Source of the DNA: Sphingomonas sp.
GTDB taxonomy: Bacteria > Pseudomonadota > Alphaproteobacteria > Sphingomonadales > Sphingomonadaceae
NCBI RefSeq assembly: GCF_023266535.1
Contig: NZ_JAHFPY010000004.1
Coordinates: 1 to 56,334, forward strand
Direction: 5' to 3'
DNA length: 56,334 nucleotides
Shown here: one piece after another, positions 1 through 7,289 of the stretch
Layout of the letters: every line of letters begins with the position of its first letter
How positions within the stretch are numbered: position 1 is the first letter of the stretch
Position numbers and translations under genes: made by a program
The notes under the pieces: generated by a model
What the model was told of the DNA's origin: nothing
The model's input: the letters and a program-made list of their open reading frames with translations, nothing else
Databases searched by the model: none

Positions 1-332
1 TATTGCGGCACCAGGAAATAAGGGTCGTCGAACGCGCCTAGCGGAATGGCGATCTGCCCATCGGCCCCGCCTTCGTTGTGGTAGTAGACGTCCGAGCCGC
101 AGTCCGGGCAGAAATGGAATGTCGCCCGGCCGCCGCTATCCCCGACCATTTCGAACGAGCTCGAGCGGCCCTCGATGATGACCTGTTCGGCAGGCCAGCG
201 CGCCTGGGCGGCGAAGGCCGAGCCACTGCGCTTCTGGCAATTGAGACAATGGCAGACCGACACGCGAACCGGTTCGCCGGTGACGGTGGCCTTAAGCTGC
301 CCGCAGCGGCACGAAGCCGAGCGATCGCTCAT
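1..332 (-). CDS. GFA/CENP-V family zinc-binding protein, partial (3' end beyond window)
   Basis: The gene reads leftward from ATG at 332 and is still open at base 1, so about 110 residues are visible. Cysteine motifs of the glutathione-dependent formaldehyde-activating (GFA) fold are clear: CRCG near residues 8-11, [14 protein letters not shown] near 27-40, and CPDCGS further on. They would bind structural and catalytic zinc. Family members are small cytosolic proteins, and most are not proven to act on formaldehyde. The start overlaps the ruvA stop by 4 bases (ATGA), so it is probably translated together with ruvA. In this order of bacteria ruvB would often be expected here; whether it follows beyond the left edge cannot be seen. 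Confidence 0.88.
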   Translation of the reverse strand, partial: MSDRSASCRCGQLKATVTGEPVRVSVCHCLNCQKRSGSAFAAQARWPAEQVIIEGRSSSFEMVGDSGGRATFHFCPDCGSDVYYHNEGGADGQIAIPLGAFDDPYFLVPQ

Positions 333-925
333 TTCGCTGCCTTCCGGAGCGCCAGCCGGACCAGCGCGTCGAGGCTGGCGTCGGGGCCAAGTTCTTCATT
401 GGCGGCATGGACCGCGGCGCTGGCTTCGGCCGGCTTGAAGCCAAGGTTGGCTAGCGCGGAGAGGGCATCATTGGCCGGTCCGCCGCGCGGCGTCGGCGTG
501 CCGGCCGCACCGGCCAGAGCGGGCGAGCCGAGCTTGCCGGCCAGTTCGTTGACGATCCGCTGGGCGAGCTTGGGGCCGACGCCATTGGCCCGCGCAACCA
601 TCGCCTTGTCGCCGCGCGACACGGCGGTCGCCAGTTCGGTCGGATCGAGTACCGAGAGGATCGCCAGCGCGACCCGGCCGCCGACGCCCTGGACGCTGGT
701 CAGGGCGCGGAACGTCTCGCGCTCCCCCGCCGAGCCGAACCCGAACAGGGTCCAGCCGTCTTCGCGCACCTGGAGTTCGGTGAGGATCGTGACATCGCCG
801 CCGATCGGGCCGAGGGCATCCAGCGTCCGGGCGCTGGCCTGCACCTGGTAGCCGACGCCCTGCACGTCGATAATCGCGCCGTCGGCGCTGGTCTCGGCGA
901 GCTTTCCAGTCAGGCGAGCAATCAT
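329..925 (-). CDS. ruvA: Holliday junction branch migration protein RuvA
   Basis: A 198-residue protein, the usual length for RuvA. It forms the tetramer that grips four-way DNA junctions and loads the RuvB motor. The N-terminal OB-fold region starts MIARLTGKL and includes the typical GVGYQV stretch near residues 24-29. The two helix-hairpin-helix segments are visible as [14 protein letters not shown] and [13 protein letters not shown]. The C-terminal domain III (about residues 150-198) follows an Ala/Gly/Pro linker and would contact RuvB. It is separated from ruvC by a plus-strand hydrolase gene and a palindromic repeat, unlike the compact ruvC-ruvA order seen in many relatives. Confidence 0.97.
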   Translation of the reverse strand: MIARLTGKLAETSADGAIIDVQGVGYQVQASARTLDALGPIGGDVTILTELQVREDGWTLFGFGSAGERETFRALTSVQGVGGRVALAILSVLDPTELATAVSRGDKAMVARANGVGPKLAQRIVNELAGKLGSPALAGAAGTPTPRGGPANDALSALANLGFKPAEASAAVHAANEELGPDASLDALVRLALRKAAK

Positions 926-937
926 GCAACGCTAACT

Positions 938-1017
938 GTCATTGCGAGCAGGGCGAAGCAATCCATTGCGCTGGATTGCCGCGTCCCCTCGATCATGTCG
1001 AGGGTCCTCGCAATGAC
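938..1017. repeat. Palindromic repeat with 11-bp inverted ends
   Basis: The ends GTCATTGCGAG (938-948) and CTCGCAATGAC (1007-1017) are perfect reverse complements. The interior contains two similar GCAATCC/GGATTGC segments and a CCTCGATCATGTCGAGG hairpin. It lies in the divergent space between ruvA and the hydrolase gene. From memory it resembles a dispersed alphaproteobacterial repeat; copy number cannot be judged from one window. Confidence 0.85.
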
Positions 1018-1116
1018 GAAATTCCAATGACTCCTCTTGAGTTGCGCAAAGGCGTAATAATCTCAACCTACGGAGTCGCCGGGGGGCGGGGACCAGGAGC
1101 CCAAGGAGACCTGACC

Positions 1117-1992
1117 ATGCCGACCACTAAAACCCGCGACGGGACCGAGATTTTCTACAAGGACTGGGGTCCCAAGGACGCCCAGCCGCTGTTCTTCCAC
1201 CATGGCTGGCCGCTCAGCGCGGACGATTGGGACAATCAGCTGATTTTCTTCCTGAACAAGGGCTATCGGGTGATTGCCCATGATCGCCGGGGCCATGGCC
1301 GTTCGGAACAGACTTCCGGCGGCAACGAGATGGACACTTATGCGGCCGACGTCATCGACCTGGTGACGGCGCTCGACCTTAGGAACGCCATCCATATCGG
1401 CCATTCGACGGGCGGCGGCGAAGTTGCCCATTATGTTGCGCGATCCGAGCCCGGACGCGTCGCCAAGGCCGTGCTGCTCGAGGCCGTGCCCCCGGTGATG
1501 GTCAAGAAGGAGTCCAACCCGGGCGGAACGCCGATCGAGGTGTTCGACGGATTCCGTACCGCACTCCAAACCAACCGCGCCCAATTCTACTTCGATATCC
1601 CGACCGGGCCATTCTACGGCTTCAACCGGCCGGGCGCGAAGGTCAGCCAGGGCCTGATCGACAATTGGTGGCGGCAGGGCATGATGGGCAGCGCCTGGGC
1701 GGGCTATGAATGCATCAAGGCCTTCTCAGAAACCGACTTCACGGAAGATCTCAAGCGGATCGATGTGCCGGTGCTGGTCATCCACAGCGAAGACGACCAG
1801 ATCGTGCCTTATGCGGACTCGGGCCCGCTGTCGGCGAAGCTGCTGAAGAACGGCACACTCAAGACCTACAAGGACCTGCCGCACGGCTGCGCCCAGACGC
1901 ATCCCGACATCGTCAATGCCGACCTGCTTGCCTTCATCGAGGGCAAGGAAGTCGGTGAGAAGGTGAGGCAGGAAGAGGCCGAACTGGCCTAG
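1117..1992 (+). CDS. Alpha/beta hydrolase, non-haem chloroperoxidase-like
   Basis: A 291-residue alpha/beta-hydrolase of the group usually annotated as arylesterase, perhydrolase or cofactor-free chloroperoxidase. The oxyanion-side motif [13 protein letters not shown] is at residues 26-38. The nucleophile elbow GHSTGG places the serine at residue 97, the acid is at SEDDQIVP (226/227), and the histidine is in LPHGC (256). I chose ATG 1117 because AAGGAG precedes it at 1103-1108; the frame is open further upstream but without family similarity. It lies between ruvC and ruvA on the opposite strand and ends 3 bases from the ruvC stop. The natural substrate is unknown; family perhydrolase activity is often a side reaction. 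Confidence 0.9.
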   Translation: MPTTKTRDGTEIFYKDWGPKDAQPLFFHHGWPLSADDWDNQLIFFLNKGYRVIAHDRRGHGRSEQTSGGNEMDTYAADVIDLVTALDLRNAIHIGHSTGGGEVAHYVARSEPGRVAKAVLLEAVPPVMVKKESNPGGTPIEVFDGFRTALQTNRAQFYFDIPTGPFYGFNRPGAKVSQGLIDNWWRQGMMGSAWAGYECIKAFSETDFTEDLKRIDVPVLVIHSEDDQIVPYADSGPLSAKLLKNGTLKTYKDLPHGCAQTHPDIVNADLLAFIEGKEVGEKVRQEEAELA

Positions 1993-1995
1993 TGC

Positions 1996-2481
1996 TCAGC
2001 CCAAACGCCGGGCGCTGGCGAGGTGGTGCGCGTGCGTGATCGCCACCGCCAGCGCATCGGCCGCATCGGGGCCGGAAATCGCACAGCCGGGAAGCAGGCG
2101 CTGGACCATCGCATGGACCTGCGCCTTCTCGGCGGCGCCGGTGCCGACCACCGCCTTCTTGACCAGGCGCGCGGCATATTCACCGACGTCGAGGCCGGCG
2201 CGGGCGGCGACCATCAGCGCCACGCCGCGCGCCTGGCCAAGCTTCAGGGTCGTCTGGGGGTTCTTGTTGACGAACACTTCCTCGACCGCGGCGGTCTCCG
2301 GCGCATGATCGGCGAGCAGCGCTTCAAGCTGCGAGGCGAGGTGCGACAGCCGCTTCGGCAGCGGTTCCGACGCATCGGTCTTGAGCTGGCCGTTGGCAAG
2401 GTGCGACAGGCGATTGCCCTCGGCCTGGATCAAGCCCCAGCCGGTCGTTCCCAGGCCGGGGTCGAGGCCGAGGATTCTCAC
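1996..2481 (-). CDS. ruvC: Crossover junction endodeoxyribonuclease RuvC
   Basis: A 161-residue Holliday junction resolvase with an RNase H-like fold. The first catalytic aspartate is in [16 protein letters not shown] (residue 7), the glutamate is in the AVEEVF segment near residue 67, and the C-terminal acidic pair is in [11 protein letters not shown]. The start is GTG at 2481. It overlaps the stop of the upstream GxxExxY gene as GTGA, so translation is probably coupled to that gene. The gene converges with the hydrolase gene, leaving a 3-base gap. Confidence 0.97.
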   Translation of the reverse strand: MRILGLDPGLGTTGWGLIQAEGNRLSHLANGQLKTDASEPLPKRLSHLASQLEALLADHAPETAAVEEVFVNKNPQTTLKLGQARGVALMVAARAGLDVGEYAARLVKKAVVGTGAAEKAQVHAMVQRLLPGCAISGPDAADALAVAITHAHHLASARRLG

Positions 2482-2903
2482 GATGAGATTTGGTTCGCGC
2501 AGAGGCGCTGAGACGCAGAGGGGTGGTAGTCGTTCACCAGCCTCTTAAACCCCTCCTTCAACGTCGCACCGCCAAAGTTGATAAGCAGCCCGAGAGGCTG
2601 CTTGGTCAGGCGAAGATAGGTAAGAAGCTGCTTGGCGTGGGCTGCATTCAGTCGCTCCACCGATTTCACTTCGACGAGTACCCTCTCATCGACGAGCAAG
2701 TCGATCCGGAATGCCGCGGGGAAATGAAGGTCCTCGAACACAATGTCGACTGCCCGCTGGCGCTCAACCATGTAGCCACTTGCAGCAAGTTTTGCTGCCA
2801 AAACAGTCTCGTAGACGGACTCTAGCAGGCCAGGACCAAGCTCACGATGAATATGGATCGACAGGTCGAGCACATCGCCACTGATCTGATCGATACTTTT
2901 CAA
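2478..2903 (-). CDS. GxxExxY family protein (PD-(D/E)XK-like)
   Basis: A 141-residue protein with the naming motif GLLESVY at residues 25-31. It also has a pattern typical of PD-(D/E)XK nucleases: D68 in FRIDLLV followed by E78 and K80 in VLVEVKS. Family members are common but have no settled function; a nuclease role is inferred from the fold residues only. The body of the gene lies between inverted repeats at 2495-2523 and 2912-2940. Its last codons read through the left repeat into flanking DNA, ending at a TGA that overlaps the ruvC start. It interrupts an otherwise ordinary yebC-ruvC order. Lower GC than its neighbours suggests acquisition. Confidence 0.9.
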   Translation of the reverse strand: MKSIDQISGDVLDLSIHIHRELGPGLLESVYETVLAAKLAASGYMVERQRAVDIVFEDLHFPAAFRIDLLVDERVLVEVKSVERLNAAHAKQLLTYLRLTKQPLGLLINFGGATLKEGFKRLVNDYHPSASQRLCANQISS

Positions 2904-2940
2904 GCCGACGCCCCCTCGGCGTCTCTGCGTCTCTGCGCGA
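2495..2940. mobile_element. Candidate element: GxxExxY gene between 29-bp inverted repeats
   Basis: The left end 2495-2523 and the reverse complement of the right end 2912-2940 match at 26 of 29 positions, counted by eye; both begin TCGCGCAGAG. The only gene inside is the GxxExxY gene. The same end sequence occurs without a gene inside pccA at 18986-19060. No transposase, integrase or obvious target-site duplication was seen, so mobility is inferred from the repeat structure and the second copy. Confidence 0.6.
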
Positions 2941-2959
2941 GCAAATTCAAGGGAGGGGA

Positions 2960-3703
2960 TTACGCAAGCTTCTCCAGCTCCTCATCGGGGACGTCATAAT
3001 TGCCCCAGACGGTCTGGACGTCGTCATCCTCCTCGAGCGCGTCGATCAGCTTCATCAGGGTCGCCGCATCGTCGCCAACGACGGTGGTTTCATTCTGCGG
3101 CTTCCAGCCGAGCTTGACCGCTTCGGCCTCGCCGAGCGGCCCTTCCAGCGCCTTCGCGACTTCGTGCAGCGAGTCGATCGCGGTCCAGATTTCGTGGCCG
3201 TCCTCATCGCTTTGGACGTCATCGGCGCCGGCGTCGATCGCCGCTTCCAGCACCTTTTCCTCATCGCCGGCGCTGGCCGAATATTCGATCAGGCCCATCC
3301 GGTCGAAACCGTGGCTGACGCTGCCCGAGGCACCAAGGTTGCCGCCATTCTTGGAGAAAATGGTGCGGACGTTGGTTGCGGTGCGGTTGCGGTTGTCGGT
3401 CAGGGCCTCGACGATGATCGAGACCCCGCCGGGGCCGAAGCCTTCGTAGCGGATTTCCTCGTAATTCTCGGCGTCGCTGGCCGAGGCCTTGTCGATCGAC
3501 CGCTGGATATTGTCCTTGGGCATCGACTGCGCCTTGGCGGCGAGGATGGCGGCGCGCAGCCGCGCGTTCATGTCCGGGTCGGGCAGGCCCATCTTCGCCG
3601 CGACGGTGATTTCGCGCGCAAGCTTGGAGAACATCGTTGAACGCTTTTTGTCCTGCGCGCCCTTGCGATGCATGATGTTCTTGAATTTGGAATGGCCGGC
3701 CAT
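2960..3703 (-). CDS. yebC: YebC/PmpR family transcriptional or translational regulator
   Basis: A 247-residue protein starting [18 protein letters not shown], the hallmark N-terminus of the YebC/PmpR family, followed by the [11 protein letters not shown] and EGFGPGG motifs. Members bind DNA in some species (near ruvC or quorum genes); more recent work on homologues links them to translation of difficult sequences. The gene lies upstream of ruvC, as in many proteobacteria, with a GxxExxY element inserted between them. Length and sequence are normal. Confidence 0.95.
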   Translation of the reverse strand: MAGHSKFKNIMHRKGAQDKKRSTMFSKLAREITVAAKMGLPDPDMNARLRAAILAAKAQSMPKDNIQRSIDKASASDAENYEEIRYEGFGPGGVSIIVEALTDNRNRTATNVRTIFSKNGGNLGASGSVSHGFDRMGLIEYSASAGDEEKVLEAAIDAGADDVQSDEDGHEIWTAIDSLHEVAKALEGPLGEAEAVKLGWKPQNETTVVGDDAATLMKLIDALEEDDDVQTVWGNYDVPDEELEKLA

Positions 3704-3708
3704 GCAAA

Positions 3709-3733
3709 CCCCAAAAAGTGGTACTTTTGGGGG
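3709..3733. repeat. Short palindrome between yebC and gapR
   Basis: CCCCAAAAAGT (3709-3719) pairs with ACTTTTGGGGG (3723-3733) with one mismatch. It lies just upstream of the yebC start. It recalls the AAAGTA/TACTTT palindrome at 15366-15390. It could be a transcription signal or a repeat remnant; there is no run of T after it in either direction that would make a clear terminator. Confidence 0.5.
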
Positions 3734-3761
3734 ACCCCGAAAGGAAGTCCCCGGAAGCTCT

Positions 3762-4004
3762 TTAGCTTAGGCCCAGCGCCGAGCGATAGGTTTCCAAGAG
3801 CGCGTCGGCTTCCTGCCGGACGTGAGTTTCCATGCGGCGCAGGGCGACGACCTTGCGCATCGTCTTGGTGTCATAGCCGTTGGCCTTGGCTTCGGCGTAG
3901 ACGTCCTTGACGTCGTCGGCGATGCCCTTCTTCTCTTCCTCAAGCCGCTCGATACGCTCGATAAACAGCCGCAGCTGGTCCGCCGCGACAATGCCTTCGC
4001 TCAT
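3762..4004 (-). CDS. gapR: GapR family nucleoid-associated protein (DUF2312)
   Basis: An 80-residue basic/acidic coiled protein of the DUF2312 family. In Caulobacter the family member GapR binds overtwisted AT-rich DNA and supports replication and topoisomerase action. The core pattern is visible as [18 protein letters not shown] then [11 protein letters not shown] and KVVALRR. I chose ATG 4004 because it gives the family N-terminus and has AGAGGG upstream; an earlier in-frame ATG at 4052 would add 16 unrelated residues. It is divergent from pyk. Confidence 0.9.
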   Translation of the reverse strand: MSEGIVAADQLRLFIERIERLEEEKKGIADDVKDVYAEAKANGYDTKTMRKVVALRRMETHVRQEADALLETYRSALGLS

Positions 4005-4116
4005 GCAAATGCCCTCTTCGAATCTCATGAAATTGCAATTGAGTGCGCTCACTAGGCGAGGGGCCGGTCCGCCTCAAGCCGGTTGAACAGGAAGCCACAG
4101 CCGCTATGGCAAGCCG

Positions 4117-5571
4117 ATGCTGAAACCCCGCGCCCGCAAAGTGAAGATCCTGGCCACGCTCGGCCCGGCCTCGTCGGACCCGGACATGATCCGCGCGCTG
4201 GTCGAGGCGGGGGCGGATGCCTTCCGCATCAACATGAGCCACGGCAGCCAGGCCGAGAAGGTCAAGCTGGTCGAGGCCATCCGCAACCTCGAGAAGACCC
4301 TTCACCGGCCGATGACGATCGTGTTCGACCTGCAGGGGCCGAAGCTCCGGGTCGGCAAGTTCAAGGGCGGGTCGGCCCAGCTGACCGTAGGCCATATGTT
4401 CGTGCTCGACCGCGACAAGGAGCCGGGCGATGCTTCGCGGGTCGAACTGCCGCATCCCGAGCTGTTCGCGGCGCTGGCCAAGGACGCAACGCTGTTGATC
4501 GACGATGGCAAGATCCGGCTCCGGGTCGTTGCGGTCGAAAAGGACAAGATCGCTGCGGTGGTCGAGGTCGGCGGCAAGGTCAGCAACAACAAGGGCGTCA
4601 ACGTCCCCGGCGTCCTCATCCCGATCCCGGCCCTGACCGACAAGGACCGCAAGGACCTGGTCTTCGCGCTGGAGCAAGGGGCGGATTATATCGCCTTGTC
4701 GTTTGTCCAGCGGCCGGAGGACGTCGCCGAGGCGCGCGAGCTGGTCGGCGACCATGCCGCGTTGATGGCCAAGATCGAGAAGCCGCAGGCAATCGACCGG
4801 CTGGACGAGATCCTCGAACTGGCCGACGCGGTGATGGTCGCGCGCGGCGACCTTGGTGTCGAACTGCCGCCGGAAGGCGTGCCGCCGCTGCAGAACAAGA
4901 TCGTTGCCGCCGCCCGCCAGGCCGGCAAGCCGGTGGTCGTCGCGACCCAGATGCTGGAATCGATGATCGTCTCGCCGACACCGACAAGGGCCGAGGTCAG
5001 CGACGTCGCCAACGCCATTTACGAGGGTGCCGACGCGGTGATGCTGTCGGCCGAGAGCGCTGCCGGCGCGTTTCCGGTCGAGGCGGTGGCGATGATGGAC
5101 AAGATCGGCCGCAGCGTCGAAGCCGACCCTGTCTATTCGGCCCGCGTGCACTTCACGGAGACGCCGGCCGAAGCGACGACCGCCGACGCGCTGTCGGAGA
5201 GCGCCGCCCAGATCGTCAAGATTCTCTCGGCCAGCGCCATGGCCTGCTACACTTCGTCAGGCTCGACCGCGCGCCGGATCGCCCGCGAGCGTGCCCAGGT
5301 GCCGACGCTGGCCATGACCGCCAGCATGAAGGTGGTGCGGCGGCTCGGGCTGCAGTGGGGCGTCCACGCGGTCCACACCCGCGATGTCGGCAATTTCGAG
5401 GAAATGGTCGGCAAGGCCAAGCGAATGGTGCTGCGCCATCACCTGGCCGGGCCCGGCGACCGGGTCCTGATCATGGCCGGCGTGCCGTTCCGCACCTCGG
5501 GTTCGACCAACGTGATCCATGTGGTCAAAATCGTCGGCGACGAGCTCGACAGCTATTCCAACGAAGCCTGA
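4117..5571 (+). CDS. pyk: Pyruvate kinase
   Basis: A 484-residue enzyme for the last glycolytic step: phosphoenolpyruvate plus ADP gives pyruvate plus ATP. The substrate and metal motifs are present: RINMSHG at residues 37-43, DLQGPKLRVGKF near 70-81, AKIEKP near 223-228, and MVARGDLGVELP near 239-250, followed by the ATQMLESM segment. The C-terminal regulatory domain is complete but ends soon after the GSTNVIHV segment, giving the short form common in alphaproteobacteria. It stands alone on the plus strand. No terminator was recognised after it. Confidence 0.97.
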   Translation: MLKPRARKVKILATLGPASSDPDMIRALVEAGADAFRINMSHGSQAEKVKLVEAIRNLEKTLHRPMTIVFDLQGPKLRVGKFKGGSAQLTVGHMFVLDRDKEPGDASRVELPHPELFAALAKDATLLIDDGKIRLRVVAVEKDKIAAVVEVGGKVSNNKGVNVPGVLIPIPALTDKDRKDLVFALEQGADYIALSFVQRPEDVAEARELVGDHAALMAKIEKPQAIDRLDEILELADAVMVARGDLGVELPPEGVPPLQNKIVAAARQAGKPVVVATQMLESMIVSPTPTRAEVSDVANAIYEGADAVMLSAESAAGAFPVEAVAMMDKIGRSVEADPVYSARVHFTETPAEATTADALSESAAQIVKILSASAMACYTSSGSTARRIARERAQVPTLAMTASMKVVRRLGLQWGVHAVHTRDVGNFEEMVGKAKRMVLRHHLAGPGDRVLIMAGVPFRTSGSTNVIHVVKIVGDELDSYSNEA

Positions 5572-5626
5572 AGCCTCGAAACCCTCAGCTAATCGGCAAA
5601 TATGGAACGTTTTGTCGGTCAATTTG

Positions 5627-5655
5627 TTGACATTGGTTAACCAAAAGTAAACAAT
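5627..5655 (+). promoter_or_regulatory. Candidate promoter with TTGGTTAACCAA palindrome
   Basis: This AT-rich stretch after pyk contains TTGACA at 5627-5632 and, 17 bases later, AACAAT at 5650-5655, a plausible sigma-70-type pair. The spacer holds the perfect 12-base palindrome TTGGTTAACCAA (5633-5644). The same region reads TTAA, seven bases, TAAAC (5637-5652), one mismatch from a CtrA box. It would drive the three-gene protease operon starting at 5688. Confidence 0.35.
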
Positions 5656-5687
5656 GTACGATTGGTGACAAAGCGAGGGGGTGCAAC

Positions 5688-7250
5688 GTGACCACTACCG
5701 AGTCGACTCATACCAGCAACAGGAAATACCTAGTAACCGGCGCAGCCGTGATTGCCGTTGCCGTGGCCGCTTATGGCCTTGGCAGGGTCTATCCGCCGCT
5801 CGGGCCGGTCGAGGGCACCATTGCTCCGTCGGGGCGCTATGTTTCGCCGCAAATTGGCGAAGGCGACGTGACGCTGGGCGATACGTCGATCGCGCAGTTG
5901 ATGCAGACCGACGCGTTCGAGGTGATGACCAAGAATCCGAGCTTCAGGACACTGGCTAGCGACCCGGGGTTCGCCAAGCTGGCCCAGAACGGCGCGGCCA
6001 TGGCGGCAATCGCCGCCAATCCGCAGGCCTTTTCCGGCCTGGCCAAGGATCCAGCGGCCTTTTCGGCCATCCTGACCTCGGCTGAAGCGGTCTCGGCCGT
6101 GGCGAAAACCGCCGACGCCGGCCAGGCGGCGGCATTTTCGTCGATGACCCGGCAGCCCGAGGCGTTCGCCGGGCTGGCCCGCCATCCCGAGGCCTTCGCG
6201 GCAATTGCCCGCAACCCGCAGGCCTTCTCCGGCTATGCCAAGGACTTCAACGGCTTCAGGGCGGCGGCATCCAACCCTTCGGCGGTGGCCGGAATGGCCA
6301 AGGACGCTTCGGCATTCTTGGCGCTGTCTAAGGACCCGGCAGCCATGTCGGCGATCGGCCGTTCGCCTGAAGCGTTTGCCGCAATCGCCAAGAACGCCGA
6401 TGCGTTTAGTGGCATTGCCCGCAATCCGCAGGCGCTGCAGATGGCGGCCAAGAGCGCCGAGGCCTTCTCGGCCGCGGTTGGCCGCAATCCCGAAGCCGCA
6501 GCGGCGATGGCCAAGGATGCGTCCGCATTCCACGCCCTGTCGCTGCAGCCGCAGGCTTTCTCGGCGATCGCCCGCCAACCGGAAGCGTTCGCCGGACTGG
6601 CTCGCCATCCGGAGGCCTTTGCCGCGATCGCCCGCAACCCGCAGGCCTTCTCCGGCTATGCCAAGGACTTCAACGGGTTCAAGGCAGCGGCATCCAACCC
6701 GCAAGCGACGGCCGGAATGGCCAAGGACGCCTCGGCGTTCCTGGCCCTGTCCAAGGACCCGGCGGCGATGTCGGCAATTGGGCGTGATCCCAGCGCCTTT
6801 GCCTCGATCGCCAAGAATGCCGATGCGTTCAGTGCGCTTCTAGGCAGTGCCAAGAGCTTCTCGTCGAGCGCCAATGCGATCCAGTCGATCGCCACCAACG
6901 CCGAAGGGTTCAAGGGGCTGGCGGCCAACGCCAATGCCCTGGCTTCAGCGGCGCAAGCGGCGCAGGCCTTCACCGCGGCCTCGGCAGCGGCGAAATATGC
7001 CTCGCAAGGACAGTTCAACGCCCGGTCGATGGCGGCGATCGCGTCCAACCCGCAGGCATTCTCGGCGATGGCGGCCAACCCGCAGGCATTCGCCGGCGTG
7101 GCCAAGGACGCCAGCGCGCTGTCGGCGATTGCCAAGAACGCTGACGCCTTCAATGCGCTGAAGGGCGTCGCTCAGTTCCAGGCGCTGGCGGCAAATCCAT
7201 CATTCGCAGCGGCGATGAAGGATGCTAGTTTCGCGGCCAGCTTTAGGTAA
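5688..7250 (+). CDS. Secreted or membrane-anchored decapeptide-repeat protein, function unknown
   Basis: A 520-residue protein starting at GTG 5688 after AGGGGG. Residues 14-33 form one hydrophobic segment, so it is an exported or anchored protein. From about residue 78 to the end it is built of roughly ten-residue repeats of the form N/D-P-x-A-F-x-A/G-I/L-A-R/K, for example NPQAFSGLAK and HPEAFAAIAR, with some diverged units. A block of about 86 residues (155-241) recurs almost unchanged at 296-382. Composition is very rich in Ala, Phe, Ser and Lys/Arg, and there is no cysteine. I do not recognise a family. It is 39 bases upstream of the protease gene and probably cotranscribed, so it could be a substrate, scaffold or surface partner of that protease. 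Confidence 0.85.
   Translation: MTTTESTHTSNRKYLVTGAAVIAVAVAAYGLGRVYPPLGPVEGTIAPSGRYVSPQIGEGDVTLGDTSIAQLMQTDAFEVMTKNPSFRTLASDPGFAKLAQNGAAMAAIAANPQAFSGLAKDPAAFSAILTSAEAVSAVAKTADAGQAAAFSSMTRQPEAFAGLARHPEAFAAIARNPQAFSGYAKDFNGFRAAASNPSAVAGMAKDASAFLALSKDPAAMSAIGRSPEAFAAIAKNADAFSGIARNPQALQMAAKSAEAFSAAVGRNPEAAAAMAKDASAFHALSLQPQAFSAIARQPEAFAGLARHPEAFAAIARNPQAFSGYAKDFNGFKAAASNPQATAGMAKDASAFLALSKDPAAMSAIGRDPSAFASIAKNADAFSALLGSAKSFSSSANAIQSIATNAEGFKGLAANANALASAAQAAQAFTAASAAAKYASQGQFNARSMAAIASNPQAFSAMAANPQAFAGVAKDASALSAIAKNADAFNALKGVAQFQALAANPSFAAAMKDASFAASFR
6150..6834 (+). repeat. Internal duplication, two ~262-bp units 423 bp apart
   Basis: The segment 6150-6411 recurs at 6573-6834 with the same reading frame (offset 423 bases = 141 codons). 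At protein level the two copies are nearly identical over about 86 residues, while the DNA differs at many third positions. This indicates an old or purified duplication rather than a recent one. Confidence 0.75.
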
Positions 7251-7289
7251 AAGCGCTGCCGGGCCGCGTACCGGCCCGAAAGGGGGGCA

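Noticed and set aside
3940-5151. Long open frame on the minus strand opposite pyruvate kinase (about 400 codons)
   Set aside because: It mirrors the pyk codons in a high-GC gene, lacks a ribosome site and shows no protein family pattern; pyk on the plus strand is complete and clear.
6000-7200. Regular repeats suggesting a CRISPR array or tandem satellite
   Set aside because: The repetition is at protein level with period about ten residues in one open frame; DNA units vary at third positions and there are no spacers.
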